From: Saprospira grandis
GTDB taxonomy: Bacteria > Bacteroidota > Bacteroidia > Chitinophagales > Saprospiraceae
Direction of reading: 5' to 3'
DNA length: 64,000 nucleotides
NCBI RefSeq assembly: GCF_027594745.1
Contig: NZ_CP110854.1
Location: 3,427,501 to 3,491,500, forward strand
Of this stretch, positions 25,719 to 34,868 are shown one piece after another. The notes below the pieces were generated by a model. That model did no database searches. It was not told the DNA's origin and saw only the letters and a program-made list of their open reading frames with translations. Made by a program: the position numbers and the translations under genes. Within the stretch, counting starts at the first letter, position 1. Each line of letters starts with the position of its first letter.

Positions 25719-26571
25719 TTACCAACTCAAATAAGGCAACAGGCGATCGTAGTTTCCACTCCCATCATCAAACTCAAAAAAGGTTTGCAGGACATGTGGA
25801 CCATCAAATGGTTCTTGCTCTTCTCGCCAACGAATAATCGCCTTGGCTTGCTTCCAATTTAAGTAGGGGTGGCTTTTTAGCTCTTCCTCTGTAGCTGTAT
25901 TCAAGTTGATTTTCTTAATATTATGTGGCCGGCAATGTAGCTTCCCCTTGATTTTTTGATAGGTAGAATCAGGTAAACCATAAAGCTCGGCTACTTGCTC
26001 TACCTTGTGAAATCCGCCCAAGGCTTTTCTAAATTTTACAATTCTTCGGGCATAGCCTGGCCCAATTCCGCGCAGCTCTTGCCAGTCTTGCTCATTGGCC
26101 GAATTGATCTCTAAACGATCAAACTTAGGCCGCCTTTTCTGCTTTTTCTTCTTCCGTTCATAGGGCTCAAAATTAGCTGGCCGCCCGGGCAACTGTATAT
26201 AGGGCTTCAAGCGAATATAATCCGCACTATCTAAGGTGTAAATCTTCGCCAAATCTTCTTTGTAGCGATACTTTCCCCCCCTTAGACCGATAGTTAATTA
26301 TGAACCTAGCCGTCCTTGCCGATAAGCCCAGTTGCTCTAGCTCCTCTTGCTCTGCCAAATTAGGGTCAAATGGAGCCAATACAATTTCTTCTGGGGCCAG
26401 ACTGTCTACTTTGTCTTGCTCCAAAAGTAAAACTTCCATTTTTAATGGTGGCTCTGAATTAGGCCGCCAATACAAATAACTATTGAGCCCAAAGAAAAAT
26501 AAAATCAAGATAATTAAGGTCAGGGCCGCAACCCGCTCCGAACGACTGTAGTAAAAGTAATCTTGTAACAT
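25719..26571 (-). pseudogene. Helix-hairpin-helix (ComEA-like) membrane protein split by a frameshift
   Basis: Two overlapping minus-strand frames encode one protein. The first (ATG 26571 down to 26227) has a membrane segment VAALTLIILILFFFG and the start of a first HhH unit, LGLSARTARFIINYRSKGGK, then turns to nonsense. The second (from about 26252 to 25719) picks up with YRYKEDLAKIYTL if one base is dropped, and carries two more HhH units: LRGIGPGYARRIVKFR and LNTATEEELKSHPYL. The switch lies at a run of seven G (minus strand, 26275-26281); six G would restore about 280 residues. Either a real slippage mutation, a sequencing error, or slippage in expression. Family role: DNA binding, unknown here. 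Confidence 0.8.
26275..26281 (-). other. G7 homopolymer at the frameshift point
   Basis: Seven C on the + strand. Reading AAG GGG GGG AAA gives the truncated frame, one G fewer gives AAG GGG GGA AAG TAT and rejoins the downstream frame. Confidence 0.85.
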
Positions 26572-26685
26572 AATGAGAGAAATTGAAGGTGACAAAATCG
26601 CTCATTTTGTTTTGGCCCTTAAAGATAAGATTTAAGGTTGTAAACGCAAATTTACGTTCAGTTTATCTGTGGTCTAAGGAAAAGA

Positions 26686-26716
26686 AAAAGCTTGAACCTC
26701 AGTAGGTTCAAGCTTT
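26686..26716 (-). terminator. Terminator after Rpn-family gene copy A
   Basis: AAAGCTTGAACCT-CAGT-AGGTTCAAGCTTT. Its counterpart follows copy B. Confidence 0.85.
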
Positions 26717-26729
26717 CTATTATTTTGGG

Positions 26730-27605
26730 CTAATCCTCTAGCCAGTTTTTGATTTGTTCTAGAGAGCAGCCCGTAATTTGGGCAATTTGTTCTAGGGCTA
26801 AGTTGGCGGCCTGCATTTGCTTGGCCATGGCTTTTTTGGCCTTTAGCTCACCTTCTTTTAGGCCTTCTTCCCGTCCTTTTTCTAGACCCTCCTCTAGGGC
26901 GCTGTCAATCGCATTTTTGATATCTCGATGCTTTTTGAGGGAGACCTCATAATTTTGGCGCTCCTCAATAGAGTAGCTGGCAATTTCGGCGGCATGGAAA
27001 AGCCCTGTGAAAATGCGCTCTTGCAAGGCCGCTGGCCGATCTTCTAATTTGGCCAAATAACGGAAAAGATAAAGCCATTTATCCTGTAGATCTTCTAGCT
27101 CATCTAGGGTTTTGGTGAAATTAGGCAGCTCGATATAAATATAAGTGAGGTCTTCAAAGAAAAGCTCTTTATCTTGGTCCTTGAGCTGTACATAGCGAAT
27201 CACTCGATTATGGGGATTGGGCTGATTGATCTTAAAATCGAGAATACAGATCGTATAAATGGGCCAAAGCTTAAAATTCCAATCGCCCCTTTCGGATTGT
27301 TCTTGAATGGGGAAAGTGCTATAAAAAATAGAGCGATCGATGAAATGATTTTGCTTACTGCGTTGCAGCTCGATGATAAACTGCTCGCCTCGGCTGCTGG
27401 TGCAATAGATATCAAAAATAACTTTTCGGTCCAGAAAGCTGGAAGGCAGGCGTTCGCTAGGGAGATATTCGAGGTCCTCCACCTGATGCTTTTCGGGCAG
27501 CAGCTGATTGAGAAAATGGATGAGTAGCTCCTTATTGGCGGCCTCGCCAAAAAGCTTCTTAAATCCAAAATCGGTCAGTGGATTGATGTAGCGATCCTTG
27601 ATCAT
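26730..27605 (-). CDS. Rpn-family PD-(D/E)XK nuclease/transposase-like protein, copy A
   Basis: 291 residues from ATG 27605 (in-frame TTG at 27626). Opens INPLTDFGFKKLFGEAANKE, the signature of the PD-(D/E)XK nuclease family transposases (PDDEXK_2/Rpn). FDIYCTSSRGEQFIIELQRS gives Asp, then Glu and Gln (ExQ variant common here). YSIEERQNYE and the C-terminal EEGLEKGREEGLKEGELKAK coil are also typical, ending LEQIAQITGCSLEQIKNWL. Rpn proteins promote RecA-independent recombination in E. coli and have been proposed as defence-related. Almost identical to copy B 1.1 kb away. Confidence 0.88.
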   Translation of the reverse strand: MIKDRYINPLTDFGFKKLFGEAANKELLIHFLNQLLPEKHQVEDLEYLPSERLPSSFLDRKVIFDIYCTSSRGEQFIIELQRSKQNHFIDRSIFYSTFPIQEQSERGDWNFKLWPIYTICILDFKINQPNPHNRVIRYVQLKDQDKELFFEDLTYIYIELPNFTKTLDELEDLQDKWLYLFRYLAKLEDRPAALQERIFTGLFHAAEIASYSIEERQNYEVSLKKHRDIKNAIDSALEEGLEKGREEGLKEGELKAKKAMAKQMQAANLALEQIAQITGCSLEQIKNWLED

Positions 27606-27780
27606 CTTTTTTTCTTCTTTTCCCAAAATTAAGATATTTAAATGAGGTGGTAAAAAAATGCAGTACTAAAAACTGCGTATACTACCGACTATAAGGACTA
27701 AAAACCAAATAGTCAACAGTTTGATACACTTAATTTTGAATTTGGGCCAAAAAGCATTTATTAGGGCCTAGTAGAAAAGA

Positions 27781-27812
27781 AAAAGCTTGAACCTGCTAAG
27801 GTTCAAGCTTTC
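27781..27812 (-). terminator. Terminator after Rpn-family gene copy B
   Basis: AAAGCTTGAACCT-GCTA-AGGTTCAAGCTTT; loop differs from copy A, stem is the same. Confidence 0.85.
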
Positions 27813-27824
27813 TATCCTTTAAGG

Positions 27825-28724
27825 CTAATCTTCTAGCCAATTTTTGAGTTGTTCTAAAGAGCAGCCCGTAATTTTGGCAATTTGTTCTAGGGCTAAGTTG
27901 GCGGCTTGCATTTGCTTGGCCATGGCTTTTTTGGCTGCTAATGCGCCTTCTTCCCGTCCTTGTTCGAGTCCTTCTTCCAGGCCCTCCGCTCTGCCTTTTT
28001 CTAGGCCCTCTTCTAGGGCGGTGTCGATAGCATTTTTAATATCTCGATGCTTTTTGAGAGAGACCTCATAATTTTGGCGCTCCTCAATAGAGTAGCTGGC
28101 AATTTCGGCGGCATGAAAAAGCCTCGTGAAAATACGCTCTTGCAAGGCCGCTGGCCGATCTTCTAATTTGGCCAAATAACGGAAAAGATAAAGCCATTTA
28201 TCCTGTAGGTCTTCTAGCTCATCTAGGGTTTTGGTGAAATTAGGCAGCTCGATATAAATATAGGTGAGGTCTTCAAAGAAAAGCTCTTTATCTTGGTCCT
28301 TGAGCTGTACATAGCGGATCACTCGATTATGGGGATTGGGCTGATTGATCTTAAAATCGAGAATACAGATCGTATAAATGGGCCAGAGCTTAAAATTCCA
28401 ATCGCCCCTTTCGGATTGTTCTTGAATGGGGAAGGTGCTATAAAAAATAGAGCGGTCGATGAAGTGATTTTGCTTACTGCGTTGCAGCTCAATAATAAAC
28501 TGCTCGCCTCGGCTGCTGGTGCAATAGATATCAAAAATAACTTTTCGGTCCAGAAAGCTGGAGGGCAGGCGTTCGCTAGGGAGATATTCGAGATCCTCCA
28601 CCTGATGCTTTTCGGGCAGCAGCTGATTGAGAAAATGGATGAGTAGCTCCTTATTGGCGGCCTCGCCAAAAAGCTTCTTAAATCCAAAATCGGTTAGTGG
28701 ATTGATATAGCGATCCTTGATCAT
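27825..28724 (-). CDS. Rpn-family PD-(D/E)XK nuclease/transposase-like protein, copy B
   Basis: 299 residues from ATG 28724. Same motifs as copy A (LTDFGFKKLFG, FDIYC...IIELQRS). Identical through about residue 240 except one Gly/Arg change (ERIFTGLF versus ERIFTRLF); difference concentrates in the acidic/basic coil, here GLEKGRAEGLEEGLEQGREEGALAAKK in two overlapping heptad-like steps, eight residues longer. Last residues SLEQLKNWL versus SLEQIKNWL. The high protein identity with scattered silent DNA changes suggests a fairly recent duplication under selection or gene conversion. Confidence 0.88.
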   Translation of the reverse strand: MIKDRYINPLTDFGFKKLFGEAANKELLIHFLNQLLPEKHQVEDLEYLPSERLPSSFLDRKVIFDIYCTSSRGEQFIIELQRSKQNHFIDRSIFYSTFPIQEQSERGDWNFKLWPIYTICILDFKINQPNPHNRVIRYVQLKDQDKELFFEDLTYIYIELPNFTKTLDELEDLQDKWLYLFRYLAKLEDRPAALQERIFTRLFHAAEIASYSIEERQNYEVSLKKHRDIKNAIDTALEEGLEKGRAEGLEEGLEQGREEGALAAKKAMAKQMQAANLALEQIAKITGCSLEQLKNWLED

Positions 28725-28902
28725 CTTTTTTTCTTCTTTTCCCAAAATTAAGGCATTTAAATGAGGTGGTGAAAAAATGCAGTGCTAAAAACTGCGTATA
28801 CCACCAACTATACAGACTAAAAACCAAATAATCAACAGTTTGATACACTTAATTTTAATTTTGGACCAAATTTGCGGTTTGGGGGCGCGAAGCGCCCGGC
28901 CA

Positions 28903-29085
28903 CAACAAGGCCTTTAGGCCGCCGTTCGACGACCGAAGGGAGTAACCGATCTGCAGTAGGGGGCGGCCTAGCGATGTGCAGCAGTGGCCCGCAGGGCCAG
29001 ACCAAAGCGGCGCAGCCGCTGCAGGGCCGAGCGAATAGCGAGCTGCGAAACGTAGCGCCCGCCGCAGGCGGGAGGCCCCAAAAAA
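28903..29085 (-). repeat. GGGGCC interspersed element, copy 9 (reverse), with adjoining palindrome
   Basis: Core from GGCCTAGCGATGTGCAGCAG (28965) through hairpin GCGGCGCAGCCGC to GGAGGCCCCAAAAAAA. Upstream is the unit CAAGGCCTTTAGGCCGCCG followed by TTCGACGACCGAAGGGAGTA. Confidence 0.85.
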
Positions 29086-29268
29086 ATAGCGAGCTGCGAA
29101 ACGACAACAAGGTCTTTAGACCGCAGTTCGACGACCGAAGGGAGTAACCGCCCGCCGCAGGCGGGAGGCCCCAAAAAAATAGCGAGCTGCGAAACGACAA
29201 CAAGGTCTTTAGACCGCAGTTCGACGACCGAAGGGAGTAACCGCCCGCCGCAGGCGGGAGGCCCCAAA
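29076..29268. repeat. Two tandem 93-bp units joined to element copy 9
   Basis: CCCCAAAAAAATAGCGAGCT starts at 29076 and 29169, the end motif again at 29262, period 93. Each unit combines the element end (GCCCGCCGCAGGCGGG) with the palindrome CAAGGTCTTTAGACCG. Since 93 is a multiple of 3, the minus strand gives a repeated peptide frame, which I treat as chance. Confidence 0.88.
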
Positions 29269-29374
29269 ACATCAAAAAAAATATTAGATTCTAGATAGGC
29301 TGGACAAAAGTTAGTTTTATTTGTACTTCTTGACGCATTTTAATTATTTTCAGGGCAGAACAAAACAGACAAAC

Positions 29375-32300
29375 ATGAGTAATTTCCACTTCCTCAAAAA
29401 GGAATGGCCCCAGCTCTATACCCAAGCAAGAGAGGCCGAAAAACACCTATTAACCGCTCCTCGGACGGCTGCTTTTTATAGCCGATTGACTTTAGAATTA
29501 ACGGTTTATTGGCTCTATGACCATGATGAAGATTTGGGTCAGCGCTATGCCGATGAAACCCTTTTTGGTCTTTTGCAAAAGCCCAGTTTTAAGCAGATGC
29601 TGCGGCCTTCTATGCAGCGGGACCTTGACTATATTCGCAAAATTGGCAATGCGGCGGCCCATACTGCCCAGGCGGTGAGTGGAGAAGAGGCCAAAGAAGC
29701 CCTAAAAAATGTTTTTCGCTTTATGAATTGGCTGGCCCGAAGTTATTCGGCCAATGAAGCTATGCCCATTCATAGCTGGTCTGATGAGCATTTGCCCCTA
29801 GGCGGAAGCGCCCAAAAGGAACTGAGCCGAAAGGAATTGGCCAAACTAGAAAAAAGCTTTGAGGACAAACAAAAAACCATCCTCAAGGAGCTCGAGCGGC
29901 TCAAGAAAATTGAGGAGGAACACCAGCGACTAAAAGAAGAAAACGCACAGTTTAAGGCGCAAAAAGAACGTAACCGCGCCAATATGCTGAAAAAAGGCGA
30001 GGAACCTGGCCTAGCCCCAGAAGTGCGGACCGAACAACAAAGTCGCGAACTCTATATTAACCAGATGCTGCGAGAAGCGGGCTGGAATCTCAAGGACCAT
30101 CGACAAGTTGTTGAAGAATATACCATTCATGAGATGTATCCTGGCCGTAAGGGCTATGCCGACTATGTATTCTTTGATGAAAAAGGATTGCCCCTAGCTA
30201 TTCTCGAAGCCAAATCCATTACGAAAGACCCCGAAAAAGGAAAGGAACAGGCCAAACTATATGCCGATGCCCTAGAACGAACTACGGGCTGTCGTCCCAT
30301 TATCTTTTTGAGTAATGGCCTAGAAACCACGATCATCGATGATCAGTTTTATAAGGCAGAGCGCTCTATTTTGGGCTTTTATAGCCGAGAAGAGCTAGAG
30401 CATCTACACTATAAGCACAAAAATAGAAAAGCCATTTCGACGGTAGGGCCCGACCCTCAGATTGCGGGCCGCCCCTACCAAATGCAGGCGGTGCTCAGTG
30501 TGAACCAAGCCCTAGAAAACCGAGAGCGGGCGGTACTTTTATCTATGGCCACGGGTAGCGGAAAAACCCGTACGGCTGCGGCTTTGGCTAAGGTCCTTTT
30601 TGAAAATAACTGGGCCAAACGGATCCTCTTTTTGGCCGACCGCCGCACTTTAGTCAAACAAGCCCAACATGCTTTTAAAGATCATCTAGAAAACTACAGC
30701 AGCATTAGTCTGCTCGATAAAAAGGAAGAAGGGGAGGAGCATGCCCGCTTGGTCTTCTCTACTTATCCCAGCATGCTCAATTATCTGAATAGAACAGAGG
30801 AGCGAAAATTTGGCATTGCCCAATTTGATTTTATTGTGGTGGATGAGGCCCACCGTTCGGTCTATAAGAAGTATAAGGCCATCTTTGATTATTTTGATGC
30901 AATTTTAATTGGCCTAACGGCTACGCCCCAAGCTCAGGTAGACCGCAATACCTATCAGCTCTTTCATTGTCCAAAGAACAACCCCACCTTTGAGTATCCA
31001 CTTGAAGAGGCCGTGGCAGCCAACTATCTGGTTCCGCCCATCATTATAGATGGTAGCACTCAAATTACCAATGAGGGGGTGCATTATAAGGACCTTAGTC
31101 CCGCCGAAAAAGAAGAGTATGAAGATAGTTTCATGAATGAAGAAGAGGAGGATATGCCCGAATCTATCGCCAATAGCGAGCTAGATGTTCGACTCTTTAA
31201 TGCCCCCACAGCCGATAAAATCCTCCATCTCTTGATGGAAAAGGGCCTCAAGGTAGAACAAGGCGATAAACTGGGCAAAACCATCATCTTTGCCAAAAAT
31301 ATTAAGCATGCTAAGTTTCTCAAAAAGCGCTTTGATTTGCTTTTTCCGGCCCAGGCCGACTTAGCCGAAACCATTTATGGCAGTAAGGACCATGTAGAAT
31401 CGCTGTACGATCGTTTTAAAGACCCCAGACAGCTTCCCCAAATTGCCATTTCGGTAGATATGCTCGATACGGGGGTAGATGTGCCCGAAATTGTCAATCT
31501 GGTCTTCTACAAAAAGGTGCGCTCTCATGCCAAGTTTTGGCAGATGCTGGGTAGGGGAACTCGTTTGTCTCCCGACCTCTTTGGTCCCGGCCAAGACAAA
31601 ACCTTCTTTTACATCTTTGATGTTTGCGATAATGTGAGCTTCTTCGAGGAGAGTTTTGAGAAGGGCCAAGGCAGCCGCAGCCCCTCTATGGAGGAGCGGG
31701 CCTATAAGCTTAAGCTAGAAATTGCCCAAGCCCTCAATCATCTGGATTATCAGGATGATGAACGCTTTTTGGCCCATCAAAAGACCCTAAGAGATGAGGC
31801 CTGGCAGGCCCTCATGGATCTAGATCAGCACCAAATTGAGGTCAAAGCCATTTATCCGCTCTACAAAAAGTATGAGCAGCGCAGCCGCTGGGATCAGCTC
31901 AATAGCAAAGAACTGAAGGAGATTGTCGAAGAACTGGCCCCTGTTGCCGCGCAGGTAGATCAGGATAGCGATCTAGGCGCCCGCCGCTTTGATCAAATGA
32001 TTTGGCAACTGCAATTGCTTTTCCTGAAAAATAAAGACCGAAGCAAAAAGGCCAACCGCCTGCGAGAAAGCCTCGATCTGCTGGCCCAAAAAGGCAATAT
32101 CAAACAGATTCGAGAAAAAGCGCCACTCATCAGACAGTTGCGCCAGCTCGGCGCTATTGAGGCCCTCGATTTTTGGGGACTAGAGGAGGCCCGCCTAGAA
32201 CTGCGGGAACTGCTTCGCCTGCTCGATAAAAAGCAAAAACAAGCCATTTATAGCCATTTTGCCGATGAGCTGACTGGAGCCGAAGATAGAGAAATGCAGG

Positions 32301-32773
32301 GCTATGGCGGCTATTCCGAGCCCTATAAACAACGACTCTACCGCCTACTGACCGAAAATAAGGAGCAGCTTTATCTACAAAAGCTGCATAGCAATCAGCC
32401 CCTAACCCTAGCCGAGGTAGAAGCCCTAGAACGCTTTATCCTCGAGCAAACCCAGGGCAAAAAAGAAGAGCTGCAAGCCGAACAAGGCGAGCTCTCTTTG
32501 GGCCGATTTATCCGCTCGATTATTGGGCTAGACCCCGCCGCCGTCCAAAGCACTTTTGCCGATTATCTGCAAGAACAAAAATGGAATGCCCAACAACTGG
32601 CCTTGGTCCAATTGATTGTGCAGCATTTTGTAACCAATGGCTATTTGCAACCCCAAGATATTATGGGCGAACCCTTCAATCGCCATGGCAATTTGGTCGA
32701 CCTCTTCGGTGGGCATGTTAAAGGCCTAGTAGAGCTCATTAAGGCCATAAATAAGAATACGGAGCCGGCTTAG
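29375..32773 (+). CDS. hsdR: Type I restriction enzyme R subunit (EcoEI-like)
   Basis: 1132 residues from ATG 29375; an in-frame start at 29321 is unlikely. Residues 1-130 DUF4145-like helical domain, coiled coil about 150-205 (KTILKELERLKKIEEEHQRL), then the HsdR nuclease: GYADYVFFDEKG (Asp263) and ILEAK (Glu278, Lys280). Helicase: Walker A ATGSGKT (392-398), FIVVDEAHRSVYKKY (DEAH 490-493), ILIGLTATPQ, and motif VI QMLGRGTRLSPD. C-terminal EcoEI_R_C-like region. The motor cuts unmodified DNA with HsdM/HsdS encoded downstream. Intact by eye. Confidence 0.95.
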   Translation: MSNFHFLKKEWPQLYTQAREAEKHLLTAPRTAAFYSRLTLELTVYWLYDHDEDLGQRYADETLFGLLQKPSFKQMLRPSMQRDLDYIRKIGNAAAHTAQAVSGEEAKEALKNVFRFMNWLARSYSANEAMPIHSWSDEHLPLGGSAQKELSRKELAKLEKSFEDKQKTILKELERLKKIEEEHQRLKEENAQFKAQKERNRANMLKKGEEPGLAPEVRTEQQSRELYINQMLREAGWNLKDHRQVVEEYTIHEMYPGRKGYADYVFFDEKGLPLAILEAKSITKDPEKGKEQAKLYADALERTTGCRPIIFLSNGLETTIIDDQFYKAERSILGFYSREELEHLHYKHKNRKAISTVGPDPQIAGRPYQMQAVLSVNQALENRERAVLLSMATGSGKTRTAAALAKVLFENNWAKRILFLADRRTLVKQAQHAFKDHLENYSSISLLDKKEEGEEHARLVFSTYPSMLNYLNRTEERKFGIAQFDFIVVDEAHRSVYKKYKAIFDYFDAILIGLTATPQAQVDRNTYQLFHCPKNNPTFEYPLEEAVAANYLVPPIIIDGSTQITNEGVHYKDLSPAEKEEYEDSFMNEEEEDMPESIANSELDVRLFNAPTADKILHLLMEKGLKVEQGDKLGKTIIFAKNIKHAKFLKKRFDLLFPAQADLAETIYGSKDHVESLYDRFKDPRQLPQIAISVDMLDTGVDVPEIVNLVFYKKVRSHAKFWQMLGRGTRLSPDLFGPGQDKTFFYIFDVCDNVSFFEESFEKGQGSRSPSMEERAYKLKLEIAQALNHLDYQDDERFLAHQKTLRDEAWQALMDLDQHQIEVKAIYPLYKKYEQRSRWDQLNSKELKEIVEELAPVAAQVDQDSDLGARRFDQMIWQLQLLFLKNKDRSKKANRLRESLDLLAQKGNIKQIREKAPLIRQLRQLGAIEALDFWGLEEARLELRELLRLLDKKQKQAIYSHFADELTGAEDREMQGYGGYSEPYKQRLYRLLTENKEQLYLQKLHSNQPLTLAEVEALERFILEQTQGKKEELQAEQGELSLGRFIRSIIGLDPAAVQSTFADYLQEQKWNAQQLALVQLIVQHFVTNGYLQPQDIMGEPFNRHGNLVDLFGGHVKGLVELIKAINKNTEPA

Positions 32774-32805
32774 GGGGAGCCCCTAGGCGACTATTGGCAT
32801 TTTAT

Positions 32806-33025
32806 AGTACCTGTGGGTTGAAACCCACAGCAACAAAAGAGGCCATACTAGGCGCAATAAAAATGAGCCGATGGTTAAAACCATCGGCCCATAACGAGTA
32901 CTAATAAACGGCTTGGGATCATTTTCTTACTATAGTGAATAGCCTTAGAATAGAAAAGCGAACAAGGACTTTAGTCCGTCAGTTCGCTCAGTCAACAACC
33001 CTGGGCTTCAGCCCAGGGCTGTAAG
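32806..33025. repeat. Cluster of short palindromes between hsdR and hsdM
   Basis: CTGTGGGTTGAAACCCACAG (32811-32830), CCGATGGTTAAAACCATCGG (about 32869-32888), GGACTTTAGTCC (about 32967) and CCTGGGCTTCAGCCCAGG (about 33000-33018). Each has a stem of 5-8 bp with an AT or TTCA/TTGAA loop. Related hairpins occur at 59.99-60.06 kb. They split the hsd operon; 375 bases lie between hsdR and hsdM. Confidence 0.75.
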
Positions 33026-33148
33026 CATGGAAGGGAGATAATAAGAAAAATGAGATATATGACCCAAGCCCCCCCACAAAAACACCCCCAACAAAAAAAA
33101 CATCCCAACAAAAAACTTCCTATATTTCCCCCTCACAAAAATACCTTT

Positions 33149-34654
33149 ATGATTACTGGAGAATTACGCAACGATATAGATAAAATTTGGAATTACTTCT
33201 GGTCGGGTGGGGTGACTAACCCCGTGACCGTGATCGAGCAACTGACTTACCTGATGTTTCTGCAGGAACTCGATAACCGCCAAAATGCACAAGACCAACT
33301 GGCCGCCCTCTTTGGCGAAGGCTATGAGAAAAAGGTCTTTTTTGAAGAAGATCAAGAAAGCCTCCGCTGGTCGAACCTTAAGGAGATGAACCCCGAAGAA
33401 CGCTTTGCTAAAATGCGCGATGAGGTTTTTCCCTTTATGCGAGAAGAACTCTCACAAGGAAAGTCTAAGGAGAATGTCTCGATTTTTGCCCGATATATGC
33501 AAAATGCTAGCTTCATGATCCCCTCCGCTAAGTTGCTGGATCAGGTGGTCTTGGCCCTTTCTTCGGTCAATTATAAGGACTCGGATACCAAGGGAGACCT
33601 CTACGAATATCTACTGTCTAAACTCTCTTCGGCTGGGAAAAATGGACAGTTCCGCACGCCCCGACATATCATCCGCCTGATGGTGGATATGATGCAACCC
33701 AATGTACAAGATACCATTTGCGACCCCTCGGCGGGTACTGCGGGCTTTTTGGTGGAGGCCGCCGATTATGTCCGAAAAAACCATCAGGATGCCTTGGTCA
33801 AAAGCGAAAACCAGGCGCATTTCCGCAGCAAGATGTTCTCGGCCCTAGAGTTTGACCCCACTATGGTCCGTGTGGGCGCCATGAACCTTTTTGTGCACGG
33901 CATCGAGCAGCCTTTGTTGCGCGATATCAATGCGCTTTCGCCCCGAAATGCCGACCTAGAGGAGAGTTGCTCGCTCATCCTCGCCAATCCGCCTTTTAAG
34001 GGGACGGTGGACAAGGATGATTTGGATGAGGAACTAACGAAGGTGGTCAATACAAAGAAGTCGGAGTTGCTCTTTTTGGCCCAAATTCTTCGCCTGCTCA
34101 AAAATGGCGGTAGAGCGGCGGTCATTATCCCCGATGGCGTCCTCTTTGGCAGCAGCAAGGCCCATAAGGAAATCCGCAAGCAGTTGGTAGAAAAACAGGA
34201 GCTACAGGCCGTTATTTCTATGCCTTCGGGCGTTTTCAAACCCTATGCGGGGGTCAGCACGGCCATCCTAATTTTTACCAAAACCAATGCGGGCGGCACC
34301 GATAAGGTCTGGTTCTACGATATGCAGGCCGATGGCTTTTCCCTAGATGATAAGCGGCAGTTTTTGGGCAAAGAGGGCCAAGCCCAAAGCCATGAAGAGA
34401 ATAACCTGCCCGATATTTTGCAACGCTGGGCCAAGCTGGAAGAGGAGGACAACCGCAGCCGTACCGATCAGTCCTTTATGGTGCCCCTTGCTGAGCTACA
34501 AGAAAATGATTATGATCTCTCGATCAACCGCTATAAGGAGATTCAGTATGAGGCGGTGGCCTATGATCCGCCCCAAGAGATTATCCAAAAGATTCAGCAG
34601 GATTTACAAAGCAGCCTAAAAGAACTTTCTGATTTGCAGCAGCTTTTAGATTAG
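33149..34654 (+). CDS. hsdM: Type I restriction-modification M subunit (N6-adenine methyltransferase)
   Basis: 501 residues from ATG 33149; the frame upstream to 33050 would add a Pro/Lys-rich segment unlike the family. HsdM_N helical domain 1-120 (ITGELRNDIDKIWNYFWSGG). Methyltransferase: GQFRTPRHIIRLMVD, SAM motif I DPSAGTAGFLVE (192-203), catalytic NPPF (280-283), then VIIPDGVLFGSSKAHKEIR and MPSGVFKPYAGVSTAILIF. Works with HsdS to protect host DNA and with HsdR to cut. Followed within a base by element copy 10. Confidence 0.95.
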   Translation: MITGELRNDIDKIWNYFWSGGVTNPVTVIEQLTYLMFLQELDNRQNAQDQLAALFGEGYEKKVFFEEDQESLRWSNLKEMNPEERFAKMRDEVFPFMREELSQGKSKENVSIFARYMQNASFMIPSAKLLDQVVLALSSVNYKDSDTKGDLYEYLLSKLSSAGKNGQFRTPRHIIRLMVDMMQPNVQDTICDPSAGTAGFLVEAADYVRKNHQDALVKSENQAHFRSKMFSALEFDPTMVRVGAMNLFVHGIEQPLLRDINALSPRNADLEESCSLILANPPFKGTVDKDDLDEELTKVVNTKKSELLFLAQILRLLKNGGRAAVIIPDGVLFGSSKAHKEIRKQLVEKQELQAVISMPSGVFKPYAGVSTAILIFTKTNAGGTDKVWFYDMQADGFSLDDKRQFLGKEGQAQSHEENNLPDILQRWAKLEEEDNRSRTDQSFMVPLAELQENDYDLSINRYKEIQYEAVAYDPPQEIIQKIQQDLQSSLKELSDLQQLLD

Positions 34655-34845
34655 TTTTTTTTGGGGCCCGCGGCCGCCCTTCAATTTGGGGCGGCCGCCG
34701 CTATGCTGCGGGGCTCGCTATTCGCTCGGCCCTGCGGCGGCTTCGCCGCCTGGGTCTGGCCTAACGGCCACCCGCTCCGCAGCGCTGGGCCAACGGCCCT
34801 GACGGGCCCAAGGGGGCTGCGCCCCCTTGCCGCTGAGGCCCAATT
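34654..34845 (+). repeat. GGGGCC interspersed element, copy 10 (forward), between hsdM and hsdS
   Basis: Starts in the T-run right at the hsdM stop: TTTTTTTTGGGGCCCGCGGCC, CTCGCTATTCGCTCGGCCC, hairpin GGCGGCTTCGCCGCC, GGTCTGGCCTAACGGCCAC, GCAGCGCTGGGCC, then extra hairpins (GGGGGCTGCGCCCCC). Confidence 0.9.
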
Positions 34846-34868
34846 GTTTAGCCAAATAAATCAAAGAA

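Larger units (their letters stand above)
26686..28865. repeat. 1.1-kb tandem duplication containing the Rpn genes
   Basis: Copy A about 26686-27750 and copy B about 27777-28865. Besides the genes, the terminators and the upstream stretch (AACTGCGTATAC, then CAACAGTTTGATACACTTAA) are duplicated, so promoter, gene and terminator were copied as a unit. Confidence 0.85.

Noticed and set aside
28832..29275. Repeat protein from the 93-bp tandem repeat (31-residue period)
   Set aside because: The period is a multiple of three by chance; the DNA is built from non-coding palindromes and there is no start context.
33050..33148. Upstream start for hsdM
   Set aside because: Would add a Pro/Lys-rich stretch unlike HsdM proteins, which begin near ITGELRNDID.
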